Of a DNA stretch of 64,000 bases, positions 39,185 through 47,007 are shown piece after piece. This DNA comes from Haemophilus paracuniculus. Lineage in GTDB: Bacteria > Pseudomonadota > Gammaproteobacteria > Enterobacterales > Pasteurellaceae. Each line of letters starts with the position of its first letter. Position 1 is the first letter of the stretch. The position numbers and the translations under genes are program-made. The stretch spans positions 124,001 through 188,000 of the forward strand of contig NZ_MUYA01000007.1 of NCBI RefSeq assembly GCF_002015115.1, read 5' to 3'. The notes beneath the pieces were generated by a model. The model was not told the origin of the DNA and did no database searches. It saw nothing but the letters and a program-made list of their open reading frames with translations.

Positions 39185-40849
39185 CTAAACCAGTTGCCCG
39201 TTGTCGATTTTTAGCACTTGATCGAAGTTTTCCAGCCCTTGCAAGCGGTGGGTTATCATCAATAAAGTGCGATCTTGGCAATGGTTAAAAATCAGTTGTA
39301 GGATCTGCTGTTCCGTGGTGCGATCCAGCCCTTCGGTTGGTTCATCGAGCAACAATAATTCCGCCTCGCTCAACAAGAGACGAGCTAGCCCCAAACGGCG
39401 TTGTTCCCCGCCAGAAAGAGGGCGACCGCCGTCCCCCAGCCATAAATTCAAGCCGTCTGGTTGATCGGCGAGATAGCCCAAACCGACTTTTGCCAACACG
39501 TCCAACAATTTTTCATCACTGGCTTGCGGATTCCCCAATTTGAGATTATCCGCCAAACTGCTGCTAAAAATATGCACTCGCTGACTTAACACCGCCGTTT
39601 TTTGGCGTAGGGTATTTTCGGCATAGTCGGCAATCGGGTAAGCATTTAGCCAAATCTGACCGCTTGTAGGATCATAATTACGGGTCAAAAGTTGGAAAAT
39701 GGTCGATTTGCCACTGCCCGTTTTGCCTAAAATCGCCACTTTCTGCCCTTTCAAAATCTCAAAAGAAATGTTGTTCAACGCAGGTTGGATCGATTGCGGA
39801 TAGGCAAAAGCGACCTTTTCAAAGCGTACAAGGGGTGCGTTTTCCGAAAATTTCTGCCATTGCTGCGAGCCATTAAACTGCACCGTTGGCGATTGTTCAG
39901 TGATTTCATTGAGGCGATCCGCCGCCGCAATCACCTGCCCTAGGTGCAAAAAGGCGATTCCGATTGGGGTTAAAATTTCCAACGAAGCGAGGACACAAAA
40001 AATCACCAACGCAATCAAGGCTTCGCCATATTCCACATTTGGCATTGTCGCCGTGCTGAACAGCAAAATCACGGTGCAAACTAACAGCCCGTTCGCCACC
40101 AACAATAACGCATTGGACAATCCGCCAAGCTGACTTTCTCGGCTTTGGGCAGCAAGCCAGTGTTTTTCCGTCTGTTGCAATTTTTCGGTGGCATTTTGTT
40201 GCACGCCAAACAGTAAAAATTCCGCATTGAGCTGAATCCACTCAATAAATTGGGAACGATAACTCGCCCGAGCCTGCACCACATTTCGCCCCGTTTTCTG
40301 CCCTAAACGGTAGAAAATAGTCGGAAAAATCGCCAATAAGGCAAGCAACGTGCCGCAAATCACAAGGGCTAACAGCGGCGAAATAAAGGAAAGCCCGATA
40401 CCCATAAAGGCGATTACCATTACCGCACTCACAAACGGCGAAAGCAGATTGAGATAAAGGGTATCGAGGGTATCCACGTCCGCCACCAAGCGGTTCAATA
40501 ATTCACTATGGCGATAGCGATTTAACCCCACAGGGCTAAGGGGAATCAGCTTTTTGAACACTGCCACTCGCAAACTCGCCAACACACGGAAAGTGGCATC
40601 GTGAGTAACGAGGCGTTCAAAATAGCGAGCGATCGTGCGTAGAATTGCCAATCCTCGCACCCCTGATGAGGGATAGAAAAAATTGAAAACAAAGATTGAT
40701 CCCGCCAAAAATGAAGCGGTTAAAAACCAGCCCGACAAGCTCAATAAGCCAATGCTGGCGGTTAAGCCCGTAATCGCCAGCACCATACCCAACAACAACC
40801 GCCCGAAATGGGTGCGGTAAAGGGTTAGAAAAGGAAAAAGTGATCGCAT
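39185..40849 (-). CDS. cydC: CydC, subunit of the CydDC thiol/haem exporter
   Basis: This 554-residue half-ABC transporter works with CydD, exporting cysteine and glutathione to the periplasm and being needed for cytochrome bd assembly. It has six N-terminal membrane segments (for example GLTASIGLLSLSGWFLTASFLAG) and the R-Y-F-E-R-L-V-T-H-D-A-T-F signature. The ATPase domain has Walker A ILGKTGSGKST, signature RPLSGGEQRRLGLARLLL and Walker B ELLLLDEPTEGLD. ATG 40849 aligns with E. coli CydC; ATG 40855 is an alternative. Two tiny genes lie between this gene and cydD on the same strand. Confidence 0.94.
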   Translation of the reverse strand: MRSLFPFLTLYRTHFGRLLLGMVLAITGLTASIGLLSLSGWFLTASFLAGSIFVFNFFYPSSGVRGLAILRTIARYFERLVTHDATFRVLASLRVAVFKKLIPLSPVGLNRYRHSELLNRLVADVDTLDTLYLNLLSPFVSAVMVIAFMGIGLSFISPLLALVICGTLLALLAIFPTIFYRLGQKTGRNVVQARASYRSQFIEWIQLNAEFLLFGVQQNATEKLQQTEKHWLAAQSRESQLGGLSNALLLVANGLLVCTVILLFSTATMPNVEYGEALIALVIFCVLASLEILTPIGIAFLHLGQVIAAADRLNEITEQSPTVQFNGSQQWQKFSENAPLVRFEKVAFAYPQSIQPALNNISFEILKGQKVAILGKTGSGKSTIFQLLTRNYDPTSGQIWLNAYPIADYAENTLRQKTAVLSQRVHIFSSSLADNLKLGNPQASDEKLLDVLAKVGLGYLADQPDGLNLWLGDGGRPLSGGEQRRLGLARLLLSEAELLLLDEPTEGLDRTTEQQILQLIFNHCQDRTLLMITHRLQGLENFDQVLKIDNGQLV

Positions 40850-40862
40850 TATCAAAAATTAC

Positions 40863-40979
40863 CTATGATGATTTGGTTTTAGATTGCTTTTTCATTCGTT
40901 CTACATAACGATTTAAGCCAATCGCCAAACAAATTAAAAATAAGGCGAAACCTGCGAGGGGGAATGTTAAGTCCATCAT
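40863..40979 (-). CDS. 38-residue single-pass membrane peptide between cydD and cydC
   Basis: This is a very short gene, not long enough for ordinary gene finders. The peptide starts MMDLTFPLAGFALFLICLA and continues IGLNRYVERMKKQSKTKSS. One hydrophobic segment is followed by a basic tail, so N-out/C-in topology is likely. Its ATG overlaps the TGA stop of the 77-residue gene (ATGA type, 40976-40979), and it ends 13 bases before cydC. I do not recognise the family. It is not CydX (which begins MWYFxW). The size and position resemble the small subunits found in oxidase and transporter complexes. Confidence 0.5.
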   Translation of the reverse strand: MMDLTFPLAGFALFLICLAIGLNRYVERMKKQSKTKSS

Positions 40980-41209
40980 TTTTCTCCTATAAATTGCGTT
41001 TTATTATTTCTCAGTAATTTAGCAATAATCAAACACGCATAAACGACACATAATAATAAGAAACTATTTCCACATTTGACTAATAAGGTTTTATCGCCGT
41101 ATAACACAACAGGGATTGCAAGTACGGCGACTTTGGCAATATCTTCTAAAATTTTCGCCCACGCTTCAATAGTTTCAATCGTATTGGGTAAACTTAATAA
41201 ATTCCACAT
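40976..41209 (-). CDS. 77-residue membrane protein between cydD and cydC
   Basis: This is an unrecognised small protein. It has an amphipathic start (MWNLLSLPNTIETIEAW) and two hydrophobic stretches, VAVLAIPVVLYG (about residues 27-38) and SFLLLCVVYACLIIAKLL (about residues 49-66), then a basic end. A strong ribosome site (AAAGGAGATG) precedes its ATG at 41209. It overlaps the downstream 38-residue gene by 4 bases. It sits 101 bases after the cydD stop; a perfect 14-bp palindrome (41271-41284) is in that gap. Confidence 0.6.
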   Translation of the reverse strand: MWNLLSLPNTIETIEAWAKILEDIAKVAVLAIPVVLYGDKTLLVKCGNSFLLLCVVYACLIIAKLLRNNKTQFIGEK

Positions 41210-41270
41210 TGCAACATCTCCTTTTGATATTTAATGTCGCAAGTCTATACCAAATTATTCCCCTTGAAAT

Positions 41271-41284
41271 ATTGAGATCTCAAT
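41271..41284. promoter_or_regulatory. Perfect 14-bp palindrome upstream of the small membrane genes
   Basis: ATTGAGATCTCAAT is self-complementary. It lies 62 bases before the 77-residue gene's start. It has TTGA and TCAA half-elements like an FNR/CRP site, but their spacing (4 bases instead of 6) does not fit FNR. A regulator is not assigned. Confidence 0.35.
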
Positions 41285-41310
41285 TAGTCGATCAAGATCA
41301 CAAAATAAAT

Positions 41311-43050
41311 TTACTGCTTTAACGTTTCTGCAAATAAACCCATTTTTTCAAGCATTGCAAAATCGCCTTTTTGCACAATCTGCCCCTGTTTCATTACCCA
41401 AATTTGATCGCATTGTTTGAGATCTTCAATACGGTGGGTGATCATTAGGGTGGTTTGCTCTCGACTGAGATTGTGCAAGGCGGCTAAAACCTGCTGTTCC
41501 GACTGCATATCAAGGCTGGCGGTAGGTTCATCTAATAAAAGTAGCTGATAAGGTCGCAACAAGGCTCGGGCGATGGCAATCCGTTGGGCTTGCCCGCCAG
41601 AAATGCCTGCGTTGCCGTCTTGCACTTGACGATCAAAACCAAGCCGATAGACAAATTCATCGGCTTTGGATAATGCTAACGCCCGCTCTAATTCGGCATC
41701 GGACACATTCGGATTACCGAGCAAAATGTTCTCTTTGAGCGTGCCTTTCATCAGTTGCGGATTTTGCCCCACCCACGCCAATTTTTCACGCCACACGGCA
41801 AGGTTCAGCTCTCGCAATTCCACCCCGTTAATCGCAAGGCTTCCCTCGTAAGGCAAAAAGCCAAGCAACAGATTCATCAACGAGGTTTTGCCCGCCCCAC
41901 TCTGCCCGATTAAGGCGATATGCTGATGGGCGTTAATCTCAAAATTAAGGGGCTGCGAAAGGGGCTTACCTTGTGGCGAAAGCACCACACAATCCTTCGC
42001 ACGGATTGCAAGCGGTTGGTTTGGCAAAAATTTCTGCCCTTCCGCTGGCACTCGCACTTCTTGGCTGAGAAAATCTTCTAAACTGTCCGCCGCCCCAATC
42101 GCCGCCGCTTTGTCGTGATAATAAACGCCCAATTCACGCAGGGGTTGGTAAAACTCGGGGGCAAGCATTAGACAGAAAAAGCCGATAAACAGCGACACGC
42201 TCGTGCCGTAATCGCCAAAGGTGATTTCCCCCAAATAGTAAAAACCAAAATAGACCGCCATTACCGCTATCGACACCGCCGTAAAAAATTCCAACACGGC
42301 GGACGACAAAAACGCCATTTTCAAGACGTCCATTGTGCTAAGGCGAAATTGCTCGGTACTTTGATGAATTTGCTCAGTTTGAGCCTCGGCTTGTCCAAAC
42401 AGGCGAATGGTTTCCAGCCCTTTCAAGCGGTCTAAAAATTGCCCGCTTAAACGGGATAACGCCCCAATATTGCGTTGGTTGGCTTCGGTCGCTTTAAAAC
42501 CCGCTAACGCCATAAAAATCGGCAAGAGTGGCAAGGTAACAAAGAGGATTACCCCCGCTGCCCAGTTGAGGGGAAACACAAAACAGAGAATGGCAAGCGG
42601 TACGATTAACGATAAAAACTGCTGCGGCAAATAACGGGCGTAGAATTGATGAATGTTATCCACCTGTTCCAACATCATTGTCGCCCAACTGCCGACAGGG
42701 CGTTGTGAAATGGACATCGGTCCTGCAAGGGAAAGTTTTTCGATCACTAATTTTCGCAAATGCAAACGTAAAGTCTGCCCCGCATTAAAACCTGCTCGCT
42801 CTCGCCCCCAAATCAGCACCGCTCGCCCCACAAAACAGCCAAACAGGGCAACAATTTGCCAGAGAAAATCGCTCGGCAACTGTTTTTGCACAATCATTTT
42901 TTCCAACATTGAGGCAAGCAAGCCCATTTGGGCGATCATCAAAATCGCACTCAATCCGCCCAGTAGCACATTCAAATAGAGCCACTTTTTGACGACTTTT
43001 TGTTGCTGCCGCAACCATTTTTGCAGGTATTTTTGTCGCTGTTTTTCCAT
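41311..43050 (-). CDS. cydD: CydD, subunit of the CydDC thiol/haem exporter
   Basis: This 579-residue half-ABC transporter partners CydC. Six membrane segments are found in the first 310 residues. The family feature RPVGSWATMMLEQVDNIHQFYARYLPQ is read around residues 110-140. The ATPase domain shows Walker A ALIGQSGAGKTSLMN, signature GISGGQAQRIAIARALL and Walker B QLLLLDEPTASLD. ATG 43050 (MEKQRQKYLQKWL) is preferred over an in-frame ATG at 43113, which would overlap the divergent mazG promoter region. It is the first gene of the minus-strand cyd unit. Confidence 0.94.
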   Translation of the reverse strand: MEKQRQKYLQKWLRQQQKVVKKWLYLNVLLGGLSAILMIAQMGLLASMLEKMIVQKQLPSDFLWQIVALFGCFVGRAVLIWGRERAGFNAGQTLRLHLRKLVIEKLSLAGPMSISQRPVGSWATMMLEQVDNIHQFYARYLPQQFLSLIVPLAILCFVFPLNWAAGVILFVTLPLLPIFMALAGFKATEANQRNIGALSRLSGQFLDRLKGLETIRLFGQAEAQTEQIHQSTEQFRLSTMDVLKMAFLSSAVLEFFTAVSIAVMAVYFGFYYLGEITFGDYGTSVSLFIGFFCLMLAPEFYQPLRELGVYYHDKAAAIGAADSLEDFLSQEVRVPAEGQKFLPNQPLAIRAKDCVVLSPQGKPLSQPLNFEINAHQHIALIGQSGAGKTSLMNLLLGFLPYEGSLAINGVELRELNLAVWREKLAWVGQNPQLMKGTLKENILLGNPNVSDAELERALALSKADEFVYRLGFDRQVQDGNAGISGGQAQRIAIARALLRPYQLLLLDEPTASLDMQSEQQVLAALHNLSREQTTLMITHRIEDLKQCDQIWVMKQGQIVQKGDFAMLEKMGLFAETLKQ

Positions 43051-43129
43051 TTTGCGTTTTCGTTTTCTTCTCAATGGGTTAGAAGTATAATGCAAAACCG
43101 ATTTCAATCCCAACCATAGAGGAAAAATA

Positions 43130-43933
43130 ATGAAAACTATTGAGCAATTTGTGCAACTTATCGCTCGTTTGCGTGATCCTGAAAACGGCTGCCCTTGGGA
43201 TTTAAAACAAGATTTTAACTCAATGCTTCCCCATTTATTAGAAGAAACTTACGAAGTTGCCGAAGCGATTCAACAGCAGGATCGCACCGCTTTACGCGAG
43301 GAATTGGGCGATTTGTTGCTACAAGTGGTATTTCTTAGCCAGTTGGCGAGCGAGGAAGGAACTTTCACTTTTCAAGACGTACTAAACGACATTCACGACA
43401 AAATGATTTACCGCCACCCCCACGTTTTTGGCGATAAATCCGCCCAAAATAGCGAAGAAGCCCTCAAAAATTGGGAAGAGCAAAAAGCCAAAGAAAAAGC
43501 AAAAAATACGAAACATCATTCCATTTTAGATGATTTACCTTTCGCCCTGCCTGCCCTCACCCGAGCCAATAAATTGCAAAATCGTTGTGCCAAAGTCGGT
43601 TTTGACTGGAAAAATCCGCAGGACGTGCTTGCCAAAGTGGAAGAAGAACTCGCCGAAGTGAAAGCAGAAATGGCGGATTTTCCACAAGGAGCCAGCCAAC
43701 TAGAAGAAGAGTTGGGGGATTTGATGTTCGCCACCGTTAATCTCTGCCGTCATTACAAAATTGACGCAGAAACCAGTTTACGCAATGCCAATCTTAAATT
43801 TGAAAAGCGGTTTAGAAAGGTGGAACAAGCGGTGCGATCCCAAGGAAAAAAGGTGAAAGATTGTACCCTCGCCGAACTTGATGCGGTTTGGGAGCAGATA
43901 AAAAATGTAGAACAAATTGACAAAAATTGCTAA
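43130..43933 (+). CDS. mazG: MazG, nucleoside triphosphate pyrophosphohydrolase
   Basis: This 267-residue all-alpha NTP pyrophosphatase cleans nucleotide pools and lowers ppGpp under stress. It has tandem MazG domains: the first has CPWDLKQDFNSMLPHLLEETYEVAEAI and ELGDLLLQVVFLSQLA with the metal-binding ExxE and ExxD. The second has VEEELAEVKAEMAD and EEELGDLMFATVNL. The length is typical (263 in E. coli). It is divergent from cydD. A perfect uptake core occurs within the gene (43825-43833). A mazEF toxin pair is not nearby. Confidence 0.95.
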   Translation: MKTIEQFVQLIARLRDPENGCPWDLKQDFNSMLPHLLEETYEVAEAIQQQDRTALREELGDLLLQVVFLSQLASEEGTFTFQDVLNDIHDKMIYRHPHVFGDKSAQNSEEALKNWEEQKAKEKAKNTKHHSILDDLPFALPALTRANKLQNRCAKVGFDWKNPQDVLAKVEEELAEVKAEMADFPQGASQLEEELGDLMFATVNLCRHYKIDAETSLRNANLKFEKRFRKVEQAVRSQGKKVKDCTLAELDAVWEQIKNVEQIDKNC

Positions 43934-44017
43934 AATCGCCACACAAAACGACATTGTCAATGAAACTTGAATTTTCGTTTACAGAAAAACAACACTAGTC
44001 GAAAAATAGGAACAACT

Positions 44018-44737
44018 ATGCCAAAGATTTTATTAGTTGATGACGATATTGAATTAACCGAACTACTCGCCGAATTGCTTGCCCTCGAAGGCTTTGATAT
44101 TCACGTGGTGCATAATGGGCAAGAGGCATTGAACGAGCTAGAATTACAATCCTACGATCTGATTTTGCTAGATGTGATGATGCCCGTTCTCAACGGCATT
44201 GAAACCCTCAAACAACTGCGTCAGAAATATGCCGTTCCCGTGTTAATGTTGAGTGCCAGAGATGATCAAATCGACCGTGTTCTCGGCTTAGAACTGGGTG
44301 CGGACGACTATCTACCAAAACCATTCAACGACCGTGAATTAGTCGCTCGAATCAAAGCGATTTTACGCCGTGCCAATATGCAAACCCCATTGCATTTGGA
44401 ATTGCAATCAATCAACACCGAAGATAACGGCAAACAGCTCTCGTTCGGGGGGGTTGATCTTCACCCTGGTCGCCAACAAGAGATTTTTGAGGGCAAGGAT
44501 CTCGACCTCACTGGCACGGAATTTGCTCTATTACAAATGTTAATGCGTAACCCAGGGCAGATTCTCTCGCGTGAGCTGTTGAGCCTTGAAATCCTTGGCA
44601 AACGCCTCACCCCTTACGACCGTGCGATTGATATGCATATCTCAAATCTGCGTAAAAAATTGCCAGAGCGTAACGATAATTTACCTTGGTTCAAAACCTT
44701 GCGTGGTCGGGGTTATTTACTGGTTACGGAAAAATAA
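44018..44737 (+). CDS. cpxR: CpxR, envelope-stress response regulator
   Basis: This 239-residue OmpR-type regulator has a receiver domain with the phosphoacceptor Asp in LILLDVMMPVLNG (about residue 51). The acidic pair is in LLVDDDIELTELL, Lys is in DDYLPKPFNDRELVARI, and a winged-helix DNA-binding domain ends in SNLRKKL and FKTLRGRGYLL. ATG 44018 is used because translation from 43967 would add a non-family stretch. It controls periplasmic folding and protease genes in response to CpxA. A terminator-like hairpin lies between it and cpxA. Confidence 0.95.
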   Translation: MPKILLVDDDIELTELLAELLALEGFDIHVVHNGQEALNELELQSYDLILLDVMMPVLNGIETLKQLRQKYAVPVLMLSARDDQIDRVLGLELGADDYLPKPFNDRELVARIKAILRRANMQTPLHLELQSINTEDNGKQLSFGGVDLHPGRQQEIFEGKDLDLTGTEFALLQMLMRNPGQILSRELLSLEILGKRLTPYDRAIDMHISNLRKKLPERNDNLPWFKTLRGRGYLLVTEK

Positions 44738-44744
44738 ATCACTC

Positions 44745-44770
44745 AATCCCTCGTTTTACGAGGGATTTTT
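44745..44770 (+). terminator. Intercistronic terminator between cpxR and cpxA
   Basis: AATCCCTCG (44745-44753) pairs with CGAGGGATT (44759-44767) around TTTTA, followed by a T-rich tail. It would lower transcription of cpxA relative to cpxR unless read through. Confidence 0.72.
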
Positions 44771-44799
44771 CTACTCACTTCTTTCAACATTTCAACCCA

Positions 44800-46188
44800 A
44801 TGAAAAAAATATTCGCCCTGTTCGGCTCGATCCGACAATACCTCACCTACCAAATTTTCGCCTATTTTGGCTTAGTGTTTGTGATAATGCTCGCCATTGC
44901 CTTTATTTTGCCAAAACTCGATGCCCGTGCATTCAGCCATTTGGAAACCGATGAAAAAGCCTTTTATCAGCAAGAAAGCCAAACTCTGCTCAACAAATAC
45001 AATATGGACGAAGTATTTGAGCGGAAACTCGCCCTTGACAGCCCGAATGGCTTGAATTTGATCGTATTTGATCCGAAAACCAGCATTTTTATCGGGGCTT
45101 CGCCAAAACAAGTGAAACCTTTGCAGGTGTTTATCTACCGCGCCCACAGCCCCGAACAGCCCCTACGCCGAATGTTCGACAACATCGAAATTTACGGGCC
45201 GTTTTCGGTGAAATCCGCCCAACGTGAGTATTATCACTACTTCGTCAAAACCGTTGATCCGCAACAAGAGCTGTTTAACATCTTCTTTGATTCACCGTGG
45301 CTAATGCTTTTCATCTTGCTAGCGGTCAGTATTCCAATCCTTTTTTGGCTTTCTTACAAAATCGCCCAACCCGTCCACGCCCTACGCCTGTCGGCGAATG
45401 CGGTGGCTTCGGGCAATTTGGCGATCAATCCCGAACTCGAAAACGGCTCAATTTACGAAATTCGAGAGGTGGGCAGAAGTTTCAACCAGATGATTCAATC
45501 CCTGCAACAACTTCGCCTGCACCAACAGCGATTGCTGTCGGACATTTCCCACGAGCTAAAAACACCGCTTGCGAGAATGCAACTCGCCACCGCCATTCTT
45601 CGCCACCGTTCGGGGGAATCGAACGAACTGACACGGATTGAGAACGAAATCCAAAAACTGAACGCAATGGTGCTGGATCTGCTTTCCCTCTCTCGCCAAG
45701 AATTGAACCAGCACCTCACCCGTGAGATTTTCCCTATCGAACAGATTTGGCAAACGGTGCTAGACGATGCCAATTTTGAAACGGAACAAAACGGCATTAT
45801 GTTGCTGATCCGCAACCGCATTTTTTCGTCCAAACCAAATTTAATCAACGGCAACGCCAACATTTTGGCAAGTGCGGTGGAAAATGTGATCCGCAACGCC
45901 CAAAAATACGCCAACCAACGGATCAGCGTAATGCTCTACCTCGACAAACAAACCCTTGTGATTGCGATTGAAGACGACGGCGAAGGCGTGCCGGAACACG
46001 AATACGAACAAATTTTCCGCCCGTTCTACCGCGTTGATGAAGCCCGTGCCAGACAAACAGGCGGCACAGGCTTAGGACTCGCCATCGTGCAAAACGCCAT
46101 CCAACAACACAACGGCACTGTCGCCGCCTCAAAAAGCCAACTCGGTGGTTTAAAAGTCGAAATTCGGCTACCGCTTTGGATTGAGTGA
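44800..46188 (+). CDS. cpxA: CpxA, envelope-stress sensor histidine kinase
   Basis: This 462-residue membrane kinase has a first membrane segment IFAYFGLVFVIMLAIAFIL, a periplasmic sensor loop of about 130 residues, and a second segment LMLFILLAVSIPILFWLSY. A HAMP linker follows. The H-box is ISHELKTPLARMQLA with the phosphorylated His, the N-box is ENVIRNAQKYAN, and the G-boxes are DDGEGVP and GGTGLGLAIV. ATG 44800 gives the family length (457 in E. coli). It pairs with CpxR, which lies 62 bases upstream behind a hairpin. Confidence 0.95.
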   Translation: MKKIFALFGSIRQYLTYQIFAYFGLVFVIMLAIAFILPKLDARAFSHLETDEKAFYQQESQTLLNKYNMDEVFERKLALDSPNGLNLIVFDPKTSIFIGASPKQVKPLQVFIYRAHSPEQPLRRMFDNIEIYGPFSVKSAQREYYHYFVKTVDPQQELFNIFFDSPWLMLFILLAVSIPILFWLSYKIAQPVHALRLSANAVASGNLAINPELENGSIYEIREVGRSFNQMIQSLQQLRLHQQRLLSDISHELKTPLARMQLATAILRHRSGESNELTRIENEIQKLNAMVLDLLSLSRQELNQHLTREIFPIEQIWQTVLDDANFETEQNGIMLLIRNRIFSSKPNLINGNANILASAVENVIRNAQKYANQRISVMLYLDKQTLVIAIEDDGEGVPEHEYEQIFRPFYRVDEARARQTGGTGLGLAIVQNAIQQHNGTVAASKSQLGGLKVEIRLPLWIE

Positions 46189-46189
46189 T

Positions 46190-46220
46190 ACAAGGGGTGG
46201 GATTTTGGGAAATTTCGTTG
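46190..46220 (+). repeat. Variant uptake-signal element after cpxA
   Basis: ACAAGGGGTGGGATTTTGGG followed by AAATTT reproduces the uptake-signal layout with GGGG for GCGG in the core. The same variant is found at 35983, 46931-46950 (opposite strand), 10189-10235 and 57706-57750. Confidence 0.5.
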
Positions 46221-46232
46221 TTCATTTGTAAC

Positions 46233-46257
46233 AAAGGCGGATATAAAATCCGCCTTT
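46233..46257 (+). terminator. cpxA terminator
   Basis: AAAGGCGGAT and ATCCGCCTTT form a 10-bp stem around ATAAA. The downstream T-tract is weak. Confidence 0.6.
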
Positions 46258-46332
46258 ACAAATTATTATCTCGCTCGATCAAACTTCCCCCGTCACTTTG
46301 CGTTGAGCGGTTTCGTCAATTTCAAAATAAAA

Positions 46333-46380
46333 GGACGCCAGCGTGGCGTCCCTACCGTAGGGACGCGATGCTCGCGTCCC
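46333..46380. repeat. Dispersed double-hairpin repeat, copy 1
   Basis: GGACGCCA-GCG-TGGCGTCC (46333-46351) is followed by GGGACGCG-ATGCT-CGCGTCCC (46360-46380). A second copy at 57648-57695 shares the order and the first hairpin exactly. The gap 46258-46490 holds no recognisable gene. Confidence 0.75.
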
Positions 46381-46450
46381 CAAATTTTCAAAAGCAAGCG
46401 GTAAGATTTTTTAAAATTTCTCTTATCCTTAGTTTTCCTATCCCCAAAAT

Positions 46451-46482
46451 AAAAAGCGAACCGCCAAAACGATTCGCTTTTT
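46451..46482 (-). terminator. rnpB terminator
   Basis: AAAAAGCGAA (46451-46460) pairs with TTCGCTTTTT (46473-46482), giving a T-run on the minus strand just after the 3' end of the RNase P RNA. Confidence 0.85.
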
Positions 46483-46490
46483 ATCAAAAT

Positions 46491-46868
<378 letters not shown>

Positions 46869-46875
46869 GGGGCGG

Positions 46876-46904
46876 ATTATATCCTCTTTATTCCCTTTTT
46901 GCAA
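46876..46904 (-). promoter_or_regulatory. rnpB promoter
   Basis: On the minus strand TTGCAA (46904-46899) and a perfect TATAAT (46881-46876) are 17 bases apart, with the predicted start at about 46869. Confidence 0.85.
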
Positions 46905-47007
46905 AAATCAAATTTAATATTCTCAAGAACATAAAATCCCACCCCTTGCATATCCTTCCTGAAAAGCGTATCTTTCCGCCAAATTTCCTTTTCCGACTCT
47001 CATCACA

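Noticed and set aside
43130..43933. mazG as part of a toxin-antitoxin locus
   Set aside because: No mazE or mazF lies beside it; the neighbours are cydD and cpxR.
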